A stretch of 64,000 bases of DNA. Source: Modestobacter sp. VKM Ac-2984 (GTDB taxonomy: Bacteria > Actinomycetota > Actinomycetes > Mycobacteriales > Geodermatophilaceae). Below, in pieces: positions 49,863-58,333 of the stretch (position 1 is the first letter of the stretch; each line of letters opens with the position of its first letter). The notes beneath the pieces are model-generated. The model was not told where the DNA came from. It was given only the letters and a program-made list of their open reading frames with translations, and ran no database searches. The stretch covers positions 243,170-307,169 of the forward strand of contig NZ_JAPVBJ010000006.1 of the NCBI RefSeq assembly GCF_026967985.1, given 5' to 3'. Position numbers and translations under genes: made by a program.

Positions 49863-50753
49863 ATGAGCGTCGCGTTCGTGGTGCTTGCGCACCGGGGGCC
49901 GCAGCAGGTCGCGCGGCTGGCCGGTCGCTTGACCGAGACCGGCGACACCGTCGTCGTGCACGTCGACCGCCGTCAGGACCATGAGCCCTTCCGTCAGGCC
50001 GTCCAGCAACTCAGGCGGGCGGATCAGGTGCACCTGATGCCGCATCGAGAGAGCGTGCCCTGCAAGTGGGGTGACTACAGCCTGGTCGACGCGACCCTGA
50101 GGTGCGTCCGGACCGCTCTCCAAGCCGCGCCCGCGGCGAGCCACGTGGTCCTGCTCAGCGGCCAGGACTATCCCCTGAGGTCCACGGCCGAGATCGACGA
50201 GTTCTTCTCCACGGCCGCCGGGCGCTCGTACCTGTTCTACGCGACCGAGCGGGGACCGGACGGGATGGACCGCACTGGCAACGCGCAGTGGTACTGGAAC
50301 GGAAAGCTGGAGCGGCTGGCGCGCTTCCACATACGGGTCGGGGACCGGTTCCTGGCGCTCCCCAACAAGTTCGTCCCGTGGTGGCCGATGCGGCGGATGC
50401 CCTCGGGCCTGCGTCCCTGCCAGGGCTCCCAGTGGTTCGCGCTGCACCGTGACGCGGCGCAATACGTCCTGGACTACCTCGACAGCCACCCGCGCGCGGT
50501 CCGCTTCTTCCGGCACGTGCAGATCCCGGACGAGAACGCCGTGCACATGGTGATCGACGGATCACCGCACCGGTCGACTGTCGTCCAGGATGACCTGCAC
50601 TGGATCGCCTGGGAGCGCGAACACCCGAGGGTGCTCCGGGCGGACGACCTTTCGGCCATGCTCGCAACCGGCAAGTTGTTCGCTCGCAAGTTCGACGACG
50701 GGCGGGCGCCCGAGGCGCTCGACCGGCTGGACGCGCTGCACGCCCGGCGGTGA
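49863..50753 (+). CDS. GT14-family glycosyltransferase (core-2/I-branching type)
   Basis: Protein of 296 residues resembling the GT14 beta-1,6-N-acetylglucosaminyltransferase/xylosyltransferase family found in bacterial EPS clusters. Blocks: VAFVVLAHRGPQQVARLAGRL, VVHVDRRQDHE, HVVLLSGQDYPLRSTAEIDEFF, LRPCQGSQWFALHRDAAQYVL and VQIPDENAVHMVIDGSPHRS, which together are diagnostic. No signal peptide or helix; cytoplasmic. ATG 49863. Directly followed by the acyltransferase gene. Confidence 0.9.
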   Translation: MSVAFVVLAHRGPQQVARLAGRLTETGDTVVVHVDRRQDHEPFRQAVQQLRRADQVHLMPHRESVPCKWGDYSLVDATLRCVRTALQAAPAASHVVLLSGQDYPLRSTAEIDEFFSTAAGRSYLFYATERGPDGMDRTGNAQWYWNGKLERLARFHIRVGDRFLALPNKFVPWWPMRRMPSGLRPCQGSQWFALHRDAAQYVLDYLDSHPRAVRFFRHVQIPDENAVHMVIDGSPHRSTVVQDDLHWIAWEREHPRVLRADDLSAMLATGKLFARKFDDGRAPEALDRLDALHARR

Positions 50754-50926
50754 CGAACCGCTGGAGGTCGCAGGAGAATCGCCTCGTCGTCGCGCAGCCG
50801 TGGCACCACCCGGCCCGCACAGCCAGCGGCCGCGTCGCCCTGGGCCGGGACTACCTGTCAGGTGCCTCTAACGTCACACATGGCAGGGCCTACCGGACCC
50901 GCGCAGACCCGTGCCAGGCTGCCGCG

Positions 50927-51961
50927 GTGACGCGGGGGCAGACACAGCAGCGGGTGGAATGGGTCGACATCGCCAAGGGGGTGGCGATCCTTTTGGTGGT
51001 GGCCCACCACGCGGTCCTGTTCATGGATGGCTACCACTGGCTACCCGAGTCGGTGGTTCGCCTCAACGACACGCTGGCCACCTTTCGGATGCCCCTGTTC
51101 TTCCTGGCGTCCGGGTTATTCGCAGGAAGGACGCTGGCGGGCAGCTGGTCCCTGGTGTGGCGAAAGCGGGTGCTCTTCTTCGCCTACCTATACGTCCTGT
51201 GGGTGGTCATCCGATTCGTCTTCTTCGCGGTGGTGAACAACGTGACCGCCCCGGATGAGGGCAGCCACCCGGTTGACCTCTTGGCGGCGCTCGTGTTGCC
51301 CGAGACCGGCTTGTGGTTCATCTACGCACTGGCCGTCTTCTCCGCCGTCACGTGGGCGATCTGGCGGGTGCCGGTGTGGGTCCAGTTGGCGGGGGCGAGT
51401 GCGATGTCGGTGCTGGCGGCGGTCGGTGCCCTGCACCTGACGAACTACGCGTGGAACGCCATGGCGCTCTACCTGCTGTTCTTCCTGCTGGGTTGTCGAT
51501 GCCGTGGTCCTATCGAGCGCGTCGCCAGCCGCCTGAGCACATTCCGTGTCTCGGTCGCCGTGGCCCTGTACCTCGCCGCCACAGTCGCAGTCAGTGCGTT
51601 TGATCTGCAGAGCGTGCCCGGCGTGTGGCTCGCCCTCTCCCTCCTTGCGGTTAGTGCTGGCGTAGCACTAGCCGTGGCGGTCTCGGGGCGTCTGGTGGGA
51701 CGCCCTCTGCGTTACCTGGGGCAGCGCACCATCGACATCTACCTCCCACACGTCATGATCCTCGGTGGAATTACCGCACTGATCAGCGCGACCGTCGGCG
51801 ACTTCACCGGGGCAGTGGCCGTAGCGCTGGTACCCGCTTTGATGATCGTGGTTACGGCTGTCTCCCTGCTATTGGCCAGCGGTCTTCGGGCCTCGGGCGC
51901 GAGATTCCTGTTCGCGTTGCCCCCCGCCTTGACGCCGAAGACAAAGGCACCCGCTGTGTAG
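50927..51961 (+). CDS. Acyltransferase family 3 membrane protein, second copy
   Basis: Polytopic membrane acyltransferase of 344 residues, paralogous to 32935-34056: VEWVDIAKGVAILLVVAHHAVLFMDG with the conserved His, FRMPLFFLASGLFAGRTLAG, KRVLFFAYLYVLWVVIRFVFF, VPVWVQLAGASAMSVLAAV and PLRYLGQRTIDIYLPHVMIL. Codon use is somewhat less GC-rich than the first copy, which fits acquisition with the accessory segment. GTG 50927 is chosen because the homology starts right after it; a GTG at 50750 overlapping the previous stop is in frame. The stop is TAG. Confidence 0.85.
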   Translation: MTRGQTQQRVEWVDIAKGVAILLVVAHHAVLFMDGYHWLPESVVRLNDTLATFRMPLFFLASGLFAGRTLAGSWSLVWRKRVLFFAYLYVLWVVIRFVFFAVVNNVTAPDEGSHPVDLLAALVLPETGLWFIYALAVFSAVTWAIWRVPVWVQLAGASAMSVLAAVGALHLTNYAWNAMALYLLFFLLGCRCRGPIERVASRLSTFRVSVAVALYLAATVAVSAFDLQSVPGVWLALSLLAVSAGVALAVAVSGRLVGRPLRYLGQRTIDIYLPHVMILGGITALISATVGDFTGAVAVALVPALMIVVTAVSLLLASGLRASGARFLFALPPALTPKTKAPAV

Positions 51962-52119
51962 CTGACGGCGAGGTGACGGTGTTCCATCTGCAAGATGCCG
52001 CCTAACGTCGGTGACGTCGAGCCGGCCTGACGCCACAGGCGCTGGTCGGAGGTGGGGACGATGCGTAGGGTCCGGTCGAGGGGCTGGCGGGCTATCAGGG
52101 GGTCTCTCGCATCGGGATG

Positions 52120-53200
52120 AGCGCCCCTGGCCAGCCCGATGCCGCCGCCGGTCTTGCTGCAGCAGACGTCATGGCAGCTGGAGCGCGAAGTGGGAACTCC
52201 GCCGAGCTAACGCAATCCTGAAGAGCGCGCCGGCTCCCTTCGCGGTGGGGCTCGCCTGCCCACAGCGGTGATCGTCGAGTTCATCGACGCCCACCCGGAC
52301 GAGCGCGGGGTCAAGCCGGTCTGCGCTGAGCTGTAGATCGCCCCGAGCACCTACTGCGCTCATCACAGCCGGCCGCCCTCGGCGCGGTCGGTCACCGACG
52401 CGGCCACGGCCGCGGTGATTGAGCAGATGCACGGGGAGAACTTCGGCGTCTACGGCGCGCGGAAGGTCCACGCACAGCTGCGCCGCCAAGGCCACCCGGT
52501 GGCCCGCTGCACGGTGGAGCGACTGATGCGCGCCGCCGGGCTGCGGGGTCTGAGTCGGGCGAAGGGGCCACGGACCACGATCCAGGGATTGAGTCCTGAC
52601 CTGCGCCCGGACCTGGTCGGACGCGCGTTCACCGCGACCTGCCCAAACCACCTGTGGGTCGCCGAAATCACCTACTGCCGGACGTTGACCGGCTGGGCCT
52701 ACGCCGCCTTCGTCACCGACGTTTACTCCCGCCGGGTGATCGGCTGGCAGCTGCCGAAGTCACTGCGCACCGATCTCACCCTGGACGCCGTGGAAATGGG
52801 GATCTGGACCCGCCGGCGGGCCGGACCTCGGCGGGATGATCCACCACTCGGACAAGGGCGTCCAGGACGTCGCCGTGCGCCACAGCCCACGGCTCGCCAG
52901 AGCTGGCGCAGTCGCCTCGGTCGGGTCCACCGGGAACTCGTATGACAACGCCCTGGCCGAGGCGTTCAACTCGCTGTTCAAGGCCGAGCTGATCGTCAGT
53001 AAGGGCCCGTGGAAGGGCATCGAGGACCTCGATATTGCCACCGCCGAGCACATCGACTGGTTCAACCACCGACGCCTGCCCGGCGAGAACGCCCCGATCC
53101 CACCGGCCGAGCGTGAGGACAGCTGCTACCCGCACAACACCGCGACGACTACCGTCACCGCGTCCGTTCCGAGCCTCCACTGACCTCCGGGGCGGGGCAG
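52120..53200 (+). mobile_element. Decayed IS3-family insertion sequence
   Basis: Contains remains of both orfA and orfB of an IS3-type element. The orfA end is recognisable (LRRANAILKSA) but frameshifted: a base appears to be missing between the codons for EREVG and LRRAN near 52190-52200. orfB has a stop and a frameshift. Limits are approximate because the terminal repeats could not be paired with certainty. Confidence 0.8.
52268..53183 (+). pseudogene. IS3-family OrfB transposase, broken by UAG and a frameshift
   Basis: The frame opens at GTG 52268 (VIVEFIDAHPDERGVKPVCAEL) and meets TAG at 52334-52336, where CAG (Gln) would be expected in the homologous context CAEL-Q-IAPSTY. It then continues with MHGENFGVYGARKVHAQLRRQGHP and the catalytic domain (FTATCPNHLWVAEITYCRTLTGWAYAAFVTDVYSRRVIGW). 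A frameshift near 52810-52840 leads into IHHSDKGVQDVAVRHSP, GSTGNSYDNALAEAFNSLFKAELI and the end TTVTASVPSLH. The D-D-E residues are still encoded, but no full-length product is possible. Confidence 0.9.
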
Positions 53201-53264
53201 GGCGCCTGGAATCTCACTCGCCACTGTCCTGGGCGTGCTGGCCGCGAGCTGCGAGCATGAGCGG

Positions 53265-54596
53265 GTGCAACCCACACCCCGTACGAGCAGTTCCGCGGCG
53301 CAGGCCGTTGAGGTCGTTGGATCGACAGAGCGAGAAGCCGGACACCAGGCTCGGGTGGTGTTGGCGGTCGGGTACGGGGTGCTGCTTGTCGTCCCCGCGG
53401 CCATCGCCATCGTCGGTCCATTGAAGTCCAACGGGTCGTTCGTCCGGTTGGTCGGGCTGCTGTCCTTCTTCCTCGTACTTGCTGCGGTCCTCCGCTGGAA
53501 GGAGACGCGCACCGTCCGACCCGCGGCCGCACTCCTGGTCGGCTACCTGGCCCTTCACCTGTTCAGCTGGGGGCTCTCCTTCCGTCACGGCGTGGGCGCC
53601 GGTGGGATTGCCACTCTCAATCGTGCGTTGTTGCTCACCACGTCGGCGGTGGGGTTGGCGCTGTTGTGCACGATGGTCGTGCGCTCGGTGCGCCAGGCGC
53701 ACGTGCTGGCGGGACTGCTCGTCGGTGGTGCGGCCTTTTCGGCTGTGATCGGCATCCTGCAGGGACTCAATGTCATAGATCGACTGGCGCCATACTTCTT
53801 GACGCCGATCACCGCAGCCGTTGTCGAGAAGGGTGCCATCACCTCGCGGGGCGACTTGGCCAGAGTGTCGGGAACGGCGACGCACCCAATTGAGTACGCC
53901 GTGATCCTCGCAATGATGTTGCCTCTTGCGATTCACTTGCTGTTACACGCTCGGGTCCGCCGCTCGCGGTTGTGGGCGGGGGTTGGCTGCGGAACGATTC
54001 TCTTGGGCTTCCCCTTCGGCGTCTCCCGTGCTGGCCTGCTCACCCTCGTTGTCGCGCTCCTCGTCTACGGTGCCTACCTCCGTGGCAGCCAGCGTGTCGG
54101 TCTGCTGCTGGCGGTTGGGGTAGCGCTCACCTCGGCGATGGTGGTGGCGCCGGCGGTTGTGTCGACGTTCGCCCAGAGCATCATCGGCGCGGAGGAGGAC
54201 AACAGCATCACCGGTCGGCTCGACGACTATCCGCTGCTCTTTGCCCGCTTCGAGCAGGCCCCCTGGTTGGGGGGCGCCCCGGTCGACGTGCGACAGATCG
54301 CGACGGTGACCGACAACCAGTGGCTGCTCACGCTCGTCGGCTCCGGGATCTTCGGGGTCGCGACCCTGGCGCTCCTGTTCGGGGGCGGGGTGCTGATGGC
54401 CATGTCTGCTGCCCGCCGGCCGGCCGTCACTCCCGCTGAGCGCAGCCTGCATGGCGCGATCGGGGCAGCCGTCGCCGGCGCTGCTCTAGCGGCTGGGACC
54501 TTCGACCTGCTCTCCTTCCAGCAGGTCACGTTCCTGATCTTCGCGCTGATCGCGCTGATCGGTGTGCGATCACACACAGGCCCCCACCTGACCTGA
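53265..54596 (+). CDS. Second Wzy/O-antigen-ligase-like membrane protein
   Basis: Polytopic membrane protein of about 443 residues with roughly 11-12 helices. The extracytoplasmic loop and flanks include VSGTATHPIEYAVILAMMLPLAIHLLL and SITGRLDDYPLLFARFEQAPWLGGAPVDVRQIATVTDNQWLLTLVGSG, typical of the Wzy_C/O-antigen-ligase family (conserved Arg, His, and the GAP...DNQWL end). GTG 53265 leaves a plausible cytoplasmic N-terminus; GTG 53235 is in frame. Sits between two IS elements, separated from its Wzz-like partner at 55596 by the IS5 copy. Confidence 0.82.
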   Translation: MQPTPRTSSSAAQAVEVVGSTEREAGHQARVVLAVGYGVLLVVPAAIAIVGPLKSNGSFVRLVGLLSFFLVLAAVLRWKETRTVRPAAALLVGYLALHLFSWGLSFRHGVGAGGIATLNRALLLTTSAVGLALLCTMVVRSVRQAHVLAGLLVGGAAFSAVIGILQGLNVIDRLAPYFLTPITAAVVEKGAITSRGDLARVSGTATHPIEYAVILAMMLPLAIHLLLHARVRRSRLWAGVGCGTILLGFPFGVSRAGLLTLVVALLVYGAYLRGSQRVGLLLAVGVALTSAMVVAPAVVSTFAQSIIGAEEDNSITGRLDDYPLLFARFEQAPWLGGAPVDVRQIATVTDNQWLLTLVGSGIFGVATLALLFGGGVLMAMSAARRPAVTPAERSLHGAIGAAVAGAALAAGTFDLLSFQQVTFLIFALIALIGVRSHTGPHLT

Positions 54597-54613
54597 TCGT
54601 TCGGCTCAGCGGC

Positions 54614-55580
54614 CTAGGGCATGTCTCTCAAGTGCGGGTCCAGGCAAGGATGGCGGCCAGAACGACGGCGCCGCGGTAGATGAGTGCGTGCTTGTCGTAG
54701 CGGGTGGCCAGTCCGCGTCACTGCTTGAGCAGGGCGAATGAGCCTTCGACGACGTTGCGCTTCTTGTAGAGCTCGCGGTCGTAGTTGACCGGCCGGCCGC
54801 CTCTGCTGCCGCGGTGGGCGCGGTGGCCCTGCTGGTCGCGGGGCTCGGGAATGACTGCGGTGATCCCGCGGGAGCGCAGGTGCGCTCGGATGGTTTTGGA
54901 GGAGTAGGCCCGGTCGGCCAGTAATGCAGTCGGTCGGGTCCGGGGTCGGCCTGGTCCCGGGCGAGCCACTCGGATGCCGGCCAGCAGCGGCAGGCAAGCC
55001 GGCGCGTCACCGGCCTGGCCGGCGCCGATCAGGATCGACAATGGCCGGCCGCGACCGTCGACGGCGTGGTGGACCTTGGTCGACAGGCCGCCGCGGGAGC
55101 GGCCGATGCCGTGGTCAGGCGGCTCGGTGCAGGGCCCGAGTATCTGTTTCATGTAGTTCGCCGATACCCCCGCGGAGATCTCAGCTCGCGGCAGATTGGT
55201 GGCGTGCTGGTGCGCGCGGTTGACCGTGGAGTCCACCGACACCGCCCACTCGACGTCACCGGCGGCGTCCGCGGAGGCGATGACTGCGGCCAGCACCTTG
55301 TCCCAGGTGCCATCCCGGGAGAACCGGGCGTGCCGCTTCCACACCGTCTGCCACGGCCCGAACCGCTCGGGAAGATCACGCCAGGCGACCCCGCACCGAT
55401 AGCGGTGCACGATGCCCTCGACCACCTGCCGGTGATCCCGGTACGGCCTCGACCGCCCGGTCACCTGCGGCATCAACGGTTCGATCACCGCCCACTGCCC
55501 ATCGCTCAGCTCAGCACGAGTGCCCACCCGTTCAAGATCCCGCACCGGACCCCGCCCACTTGGGGGGAGACACGCCCTAG
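54614..55580 (-). mobile_element. IS5-family insertion sequence with 13/14 terminal inverted repeats
   Basis: Left end CTAGGGCATGTCTC (54614-54627) and right end GAGACACGCCCTAG (55567-55580) are inverted repeats differing at one position. Both ends carry CTAG, which could be the inner part of the repeat or a duplicated target. The single transposase gene fills the element. Insertion lies between the Wzy-like gene (ends 54596) and the Wzz-like gene (ends 55596). Confidence 0.85.
54628..55545 (-). pseudogene. IS5-family DDE transposase with premature UGA
   Basis: From GTG 55545 the frame reads an N-terminal DUF4096-like part (LSDGQWAVIEPLMP, VVEGIVHRYRCGVAWRDLPERFGPWQTVWKR) and a DDE domain (VSVDSTVNRAHQHA, ALLADRAYSSK, KKRNVVEGSFALLKQ). 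It hits TGA at 54718-54720 where the family has Trp (LLKQ-W-RGLATRYDKHA). The next 29 codons continue the homology to TGA 54628-54630. Without the last 30 residues the enzyme is probably inactive, although the catalytic Glu lies before the stop. A UGA-Sec reading is rejected because no SECIS-like hairpin or Cys equivalent is present. Confidence 0.88.
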
Positions 55581-55595
55581 GTGTACCCGGCCCCC

Positions 55596-56420
55596 TCAGA
55601 GAGTGCGGGTCCCGCCTCCAGCGTCTGGTGGCTCCGGCTGGTCACGGGCGGGCACCTCGGCGTAGGAGGGAAGCACGGACTCCAGCGGATGGTGTCGGCC
55701 GTACCCGTCGCTGCCCGGTTCGTCGTCGCTGCCCGCATCAGGGCCATCCAACGGCGTCGTGCGGGAGGGGAGGGGTGCCGTCTTCCGCTTGGTCGACCGT
55801 CGGCGACGGGCCAGGACGACCGAGTCGACCACGACGGACAGCAGAGTCGCGAGGAGAAGGCCAGCCAGCATCGTGCCCAGGACGAGCCGCGAACGGTCCG
55901 GATACTCGGCGAGCGGTGCCGTGGGCAGACGCGTCTGCTGAGCGGTGTAGAGCTGGTCCGTGGGTGACCCGGCGGCGACCTGGATAGCGGCAAGCACCTG
56001 AGGGCTCTGCTCAGCCGCAGCGGTCAGGGCGGCGATCGCCCCGGCGGAGGTGCTGGCTACGGCCTGCACGGTGAAGAACTGGCGCAGGTCCTGACCGCTG
56101 GCCGACACGGCGAGCGTGGCATCGCCGGCCTCCGGGGGCAGAACGATGCCCCCGGTGTTGATCTGGTCGGCAAGCAGAGCGGCGAGGACGGTGTTGGCGC
56201 TGATGCCGAAAGGATTGCCCAGGCTGGACTCGCCGGCATTCACCTCCCCCCGTACCCGCACCAGATCCTGGCTCGGCAGGACGGTCATCACGGTCGTCGA
56301 CGTGTAGACGGGGCGGGCGTCCCGGTAGCTGCCCACCGCTACGACCGCCGCCAAGCCGGCCACTAACAGGAAGACGTACCAGCGCCGCAGGACGGCGGCG
56401 GCCACCGATGAGATGTCCAA
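55596..56420 (-). CDS. Wzz-like polysaccharide co-polymerase without kinase domain
   Basis: Protein of 274 residues with helices near residues 12-30 (WYVFLLVAGLAAVVAVGSY) and 188-208 (LVLGTMLAGLLLATLLSVVVDSVVL), enclosing an extracytoplasmic part (YTSTTVMTVLPSQDLVRV). The cytoplasmic tail is acidic and Pro-rich (about 55 residues). Compared with the Wzz-like protein at 42515 the topology is the same but sequence similarity is low. The TTG at 56418-56420 is preferred because GGAG lies seven bases upstream; a GTG at 56492 is in frame. Divergent from the GT2 gene at 56515. Confidence 0.75.
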   Translation of the reverse strand: MDISSVAAAVLRRWYVFLLVAGLAAVVAVGSYRDARPVYTSTTVMTVLPSQDLVRVRGEVNAGESSLGNPFGISANTVLAALLADQINTGGIVLPPEAGDATLAVSASGQDLRQFFTVQAVASTSAGAIAALTAAAEQSPQVLAAIQVAAGSPTDQLYTAQQTRLPTAPLAEYPDRSRLVLGTMLAGLLLATLLSVVVDSVVLARRRRSTKRKTAPLPSRTTPLDGPDAGSDDEPGSDGYGRHHPLESVLPSYAEVPARDQPEPPDAGGGTRTL

Positions 56421-56514
56421 GCGTGAGCTCCGATTCGGCTGAGAAGGTCGAGGCGAGGCCCCAGTGTGCCGGGACACGTCCCCACATCCCACTGTTCATG
56501 GCAAGGTCTTGGCT

Positions 56515-57387
56515 GTGACAGTCCCCTCCGTCCGGCCGAGTGCATCGGTCGTCATCCCGGCGCACAACGAGGCCGCTGTCATCGAGAGGTGTCTGTCCTC
56601 GCTCCTGGCTGGCGCGGAGCCCGGTGAGTGGGACGTGGTCGTCGCCGCCAACGGGTGCCTGGACGACACGGTAGCCCGGGTCGGCCGCTCGGCACCCATG
56701 GTCCGGTGCCTCGACCTGCCCGCGGCTGGCAAGGTGGGCGCGCTGCGAGCAGCGGACGAGGCGCTCGTGGTCTTCCCCCGCATCTACCTCGACGCCGACG
56801 TGGTGCTGTCGACCGAGGCCGCCCGAGCCCTCCGCGACGGCCTGGCCAGCGAGGAGCCACGGACGGCGGCGCCGGCGATGCACCTGGACCTGACCGGCTG
56901 CTCCCGGCCGGCACGGGCCTACTATCGGGTCTGGCAGGGCCTGCCCGTGTTCGGTCCCGGCTACGTGGGGTCGGGTGTCTATGCCGTCAATGAGGCCGGT
57001 CACCGCCGGCTCGCGCCGTGGCCCTCGGTCGTCAACGACGACGAGTACGTGCGACGCACCTTCCTGCCCACCGAACGGCTGACCACCGACGGACACTTCA
57101 TCGTCGCGCCGGCTCGTACCGTCCGCGCGCTCCTGCGTCGGGGACGACGAACCCGGTCCGGCGGTCACGGGCTCGACTCCCAACTGCCCCAGCTCGAGGG
57201 GAGTTCCGGCGGCGCGTCCCTCCGCTACGTCACCGGCCTGCTGAAGGACCCGCGGCAGTGGGGCGACGTCGCCATGTTCCTGTTCGTCACCATCGCGGCT
57301 CGGTCGTGGGCGAAGACGGGGCGCCGCTCCGCCATTGGCTGGGGCCGCGACGACTCCTCCCGAAAGGCGGACCCGACTCGTGCCTGA
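56515..57387 (+). CDS. Glycosyltransferase family 2
   Basis: GT-A transferase of 290 residues: ASVVIPAHNEAAVIERCLSSLL, VVAANGCLDDTVA, LPAAGKVGALRAADEAL and the metal-binding YLDADVVLS. The C-terminal part has GPGYVGSGVYAVNEAGH and VNDDEYVRRTF, followed by a charged tail without membrane helices. Member of the poorly characterised GT2 group found in capsule loci. GTG 56515 follows AAGG at 8-nt spacing. The 3' end overlaps the next gene by 8 bp, so the two are cotranscribed. Confidence 0.9.
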   Translation: MTVPSVRPSASVVIPAHNEAAVIERCLSSLLAGAEPGEWDVVVAANGCLDDTVARVGRSAPMVRCLDLPAAGKVGALRAADEALVVFPRIYLDADVVLSTEAARALRDGLASEEPRTAAPAMHLDLTGCSRPARAYYRVWQGLPVFGPGYVGSGVYAVNEAGHRRLAPWPSVVNDDEYVRRTFLPTERLTTDGHFIVAPARTVRALLRRGRRTRSGGHGLDSQLPQLEGSSGGASLRYVTGLLKDPRQWGDVAMFLFVTIAARSWAKTGRRSAIGWGRDDSSRKADPTRA

Positions 57388-58333
57388 GCTCGCAGCCAGC
57401 ATCGTCATCGTGACGTACAACGCCCCGGACAAGGTTCGGGAGTGTCTGGAGGCGTTGACCGGCGAGCGTGCTCCCAAGGTGTCGCACGAGGTGGTGGCCC
57501 TTGACAACGCATCGAGCCCCTCGCTGGTGCCCCTCCTGCGTGAGTACCTGCCGGCGGAGCAGGTGGTCGATGTGGGCGACAACGTGGGCTTCGGGCGGGG
57601 TTGCAACCTCGGCGCCGCGCGGGCCAAGGGGCGGTACATCGTCCTCGTGAACCCCGACGCCGTGCTGGAGTCCGGGGCGATCGACGCCCTCGTCCGTGCC
57701 GCCGACGCCGAGCCGAGGTGCGGGGTCGTGGGCGGCCGGACGATCGACCCTGAAGGGCGGACCGACCCGAAGTCGTGCTGGGCGGCCCCCTCGGTGTGGA
57801 GCTACTTCTGCTTCGCGACCCTGCTGAGCACCGTGTTCGCCGGCAACCGGTACCTTGACCCAGAGTCGCTGGGTGACTGGCGCCGCGACTCGGTGCGGGA
57901 CGTGCCGGTGATCACCGGCTGCCTCATGGCCGTGCCGCGCGACCTCTGGAACGAGCTCGGTGGTTTCGACCCCAACTTCTTCATGTACGCCGAGGACGCC
58001 GACCTCTGCCTGCGGGTGCTCCGAGCTGGCCGCCGCGTGTGGTTCGAACCTTGCAGCGTCGCGACGCACGTGTGGGGCTCGTCATCGGCGTCCTCGGGCG
58101 CCAAGACCACGCTCCTGCTGGCGGGCCGGATGACCTACATCCGTAAGAACTTCGCAGGCTGGCGGCGGCCGGTGGCGCGGCAGTTGCTCGTCGGCGGGGT
58201 TGCGCTGCGGGCCACCCTCGACTGGGCCAGGCGTCGGCCGCAGACCGGCTGGGCCGTCGCCTGGGGCCGGCGTGCCGAGTGGGCCGACGGCTTTCCGCCG
58301 GTCGAGGGTGCGGCTCTCATCCCGCAGCCCTGA
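57380..58333 (+). CDS. Glycosyltransferase family 2, rhamnosyltransferase-like
   Basis: Protein of 317 residues: SIVIVTYNAPDKVRECLEAL, VVALDNASSPSL, VGDNVGFGRGCNLGAARAKGRYIVLVNPDAVLE (the NPD form of the DxD motif) and ITGCLMAVPRDLWNELGGFDPNFFMYAEDADLCLRVLRAG. This arrangement is typical of dTDP-rhamnosyltransferases and related enzymes, though donor specificity is a guess. GTG 57380. Its 3' end overlaps the convergent pyruvyltransferase-family gene by 17 bp (58317-58333). Confidence 0.92.
   Translation: MPELAASIVIVTYNAPDKVRECLEALTGERAPKVSHEVVALDNASSPSLVPLLREYLPAEQVVDVGDNVGFGRGCNLGAARAKGRYIVLVNPDAVLESGAIDALVRAADAEPRCGVVGGRTIDPEGRTDPKSCWAAPSVWSYFCFATLLSTVFAGNRYLDPESLGDWRRDSVRDVPVITGCLMAVPRDLWNELGGFDPNFFMYAEDADLCLRVLRAGRRVWFEPCSVATHVWGSSSASSGAKTTLLLAGRMTYIRKNFAGWRRPVARQLLVGGVALRATLDWARRRPQTGWAVAWGRRAEWADGFPPVEGAALIPQP

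Noticed and set aside
54718..54720. UGA-encoded selenocysteine in the IS5 transposase
   Set aside because: Family residue is Trp, no SECIS-like loop follows, and decayed transposases are common here; a nonsense mutation is simpler.
58035..58050. GGTTCGAACC-like tRNA T-loop signal
   Set aside because: Lies inside the coding sequence of a GT2 enzyme and no cloverleaf could be formed around it; no tRNA was found in the window.
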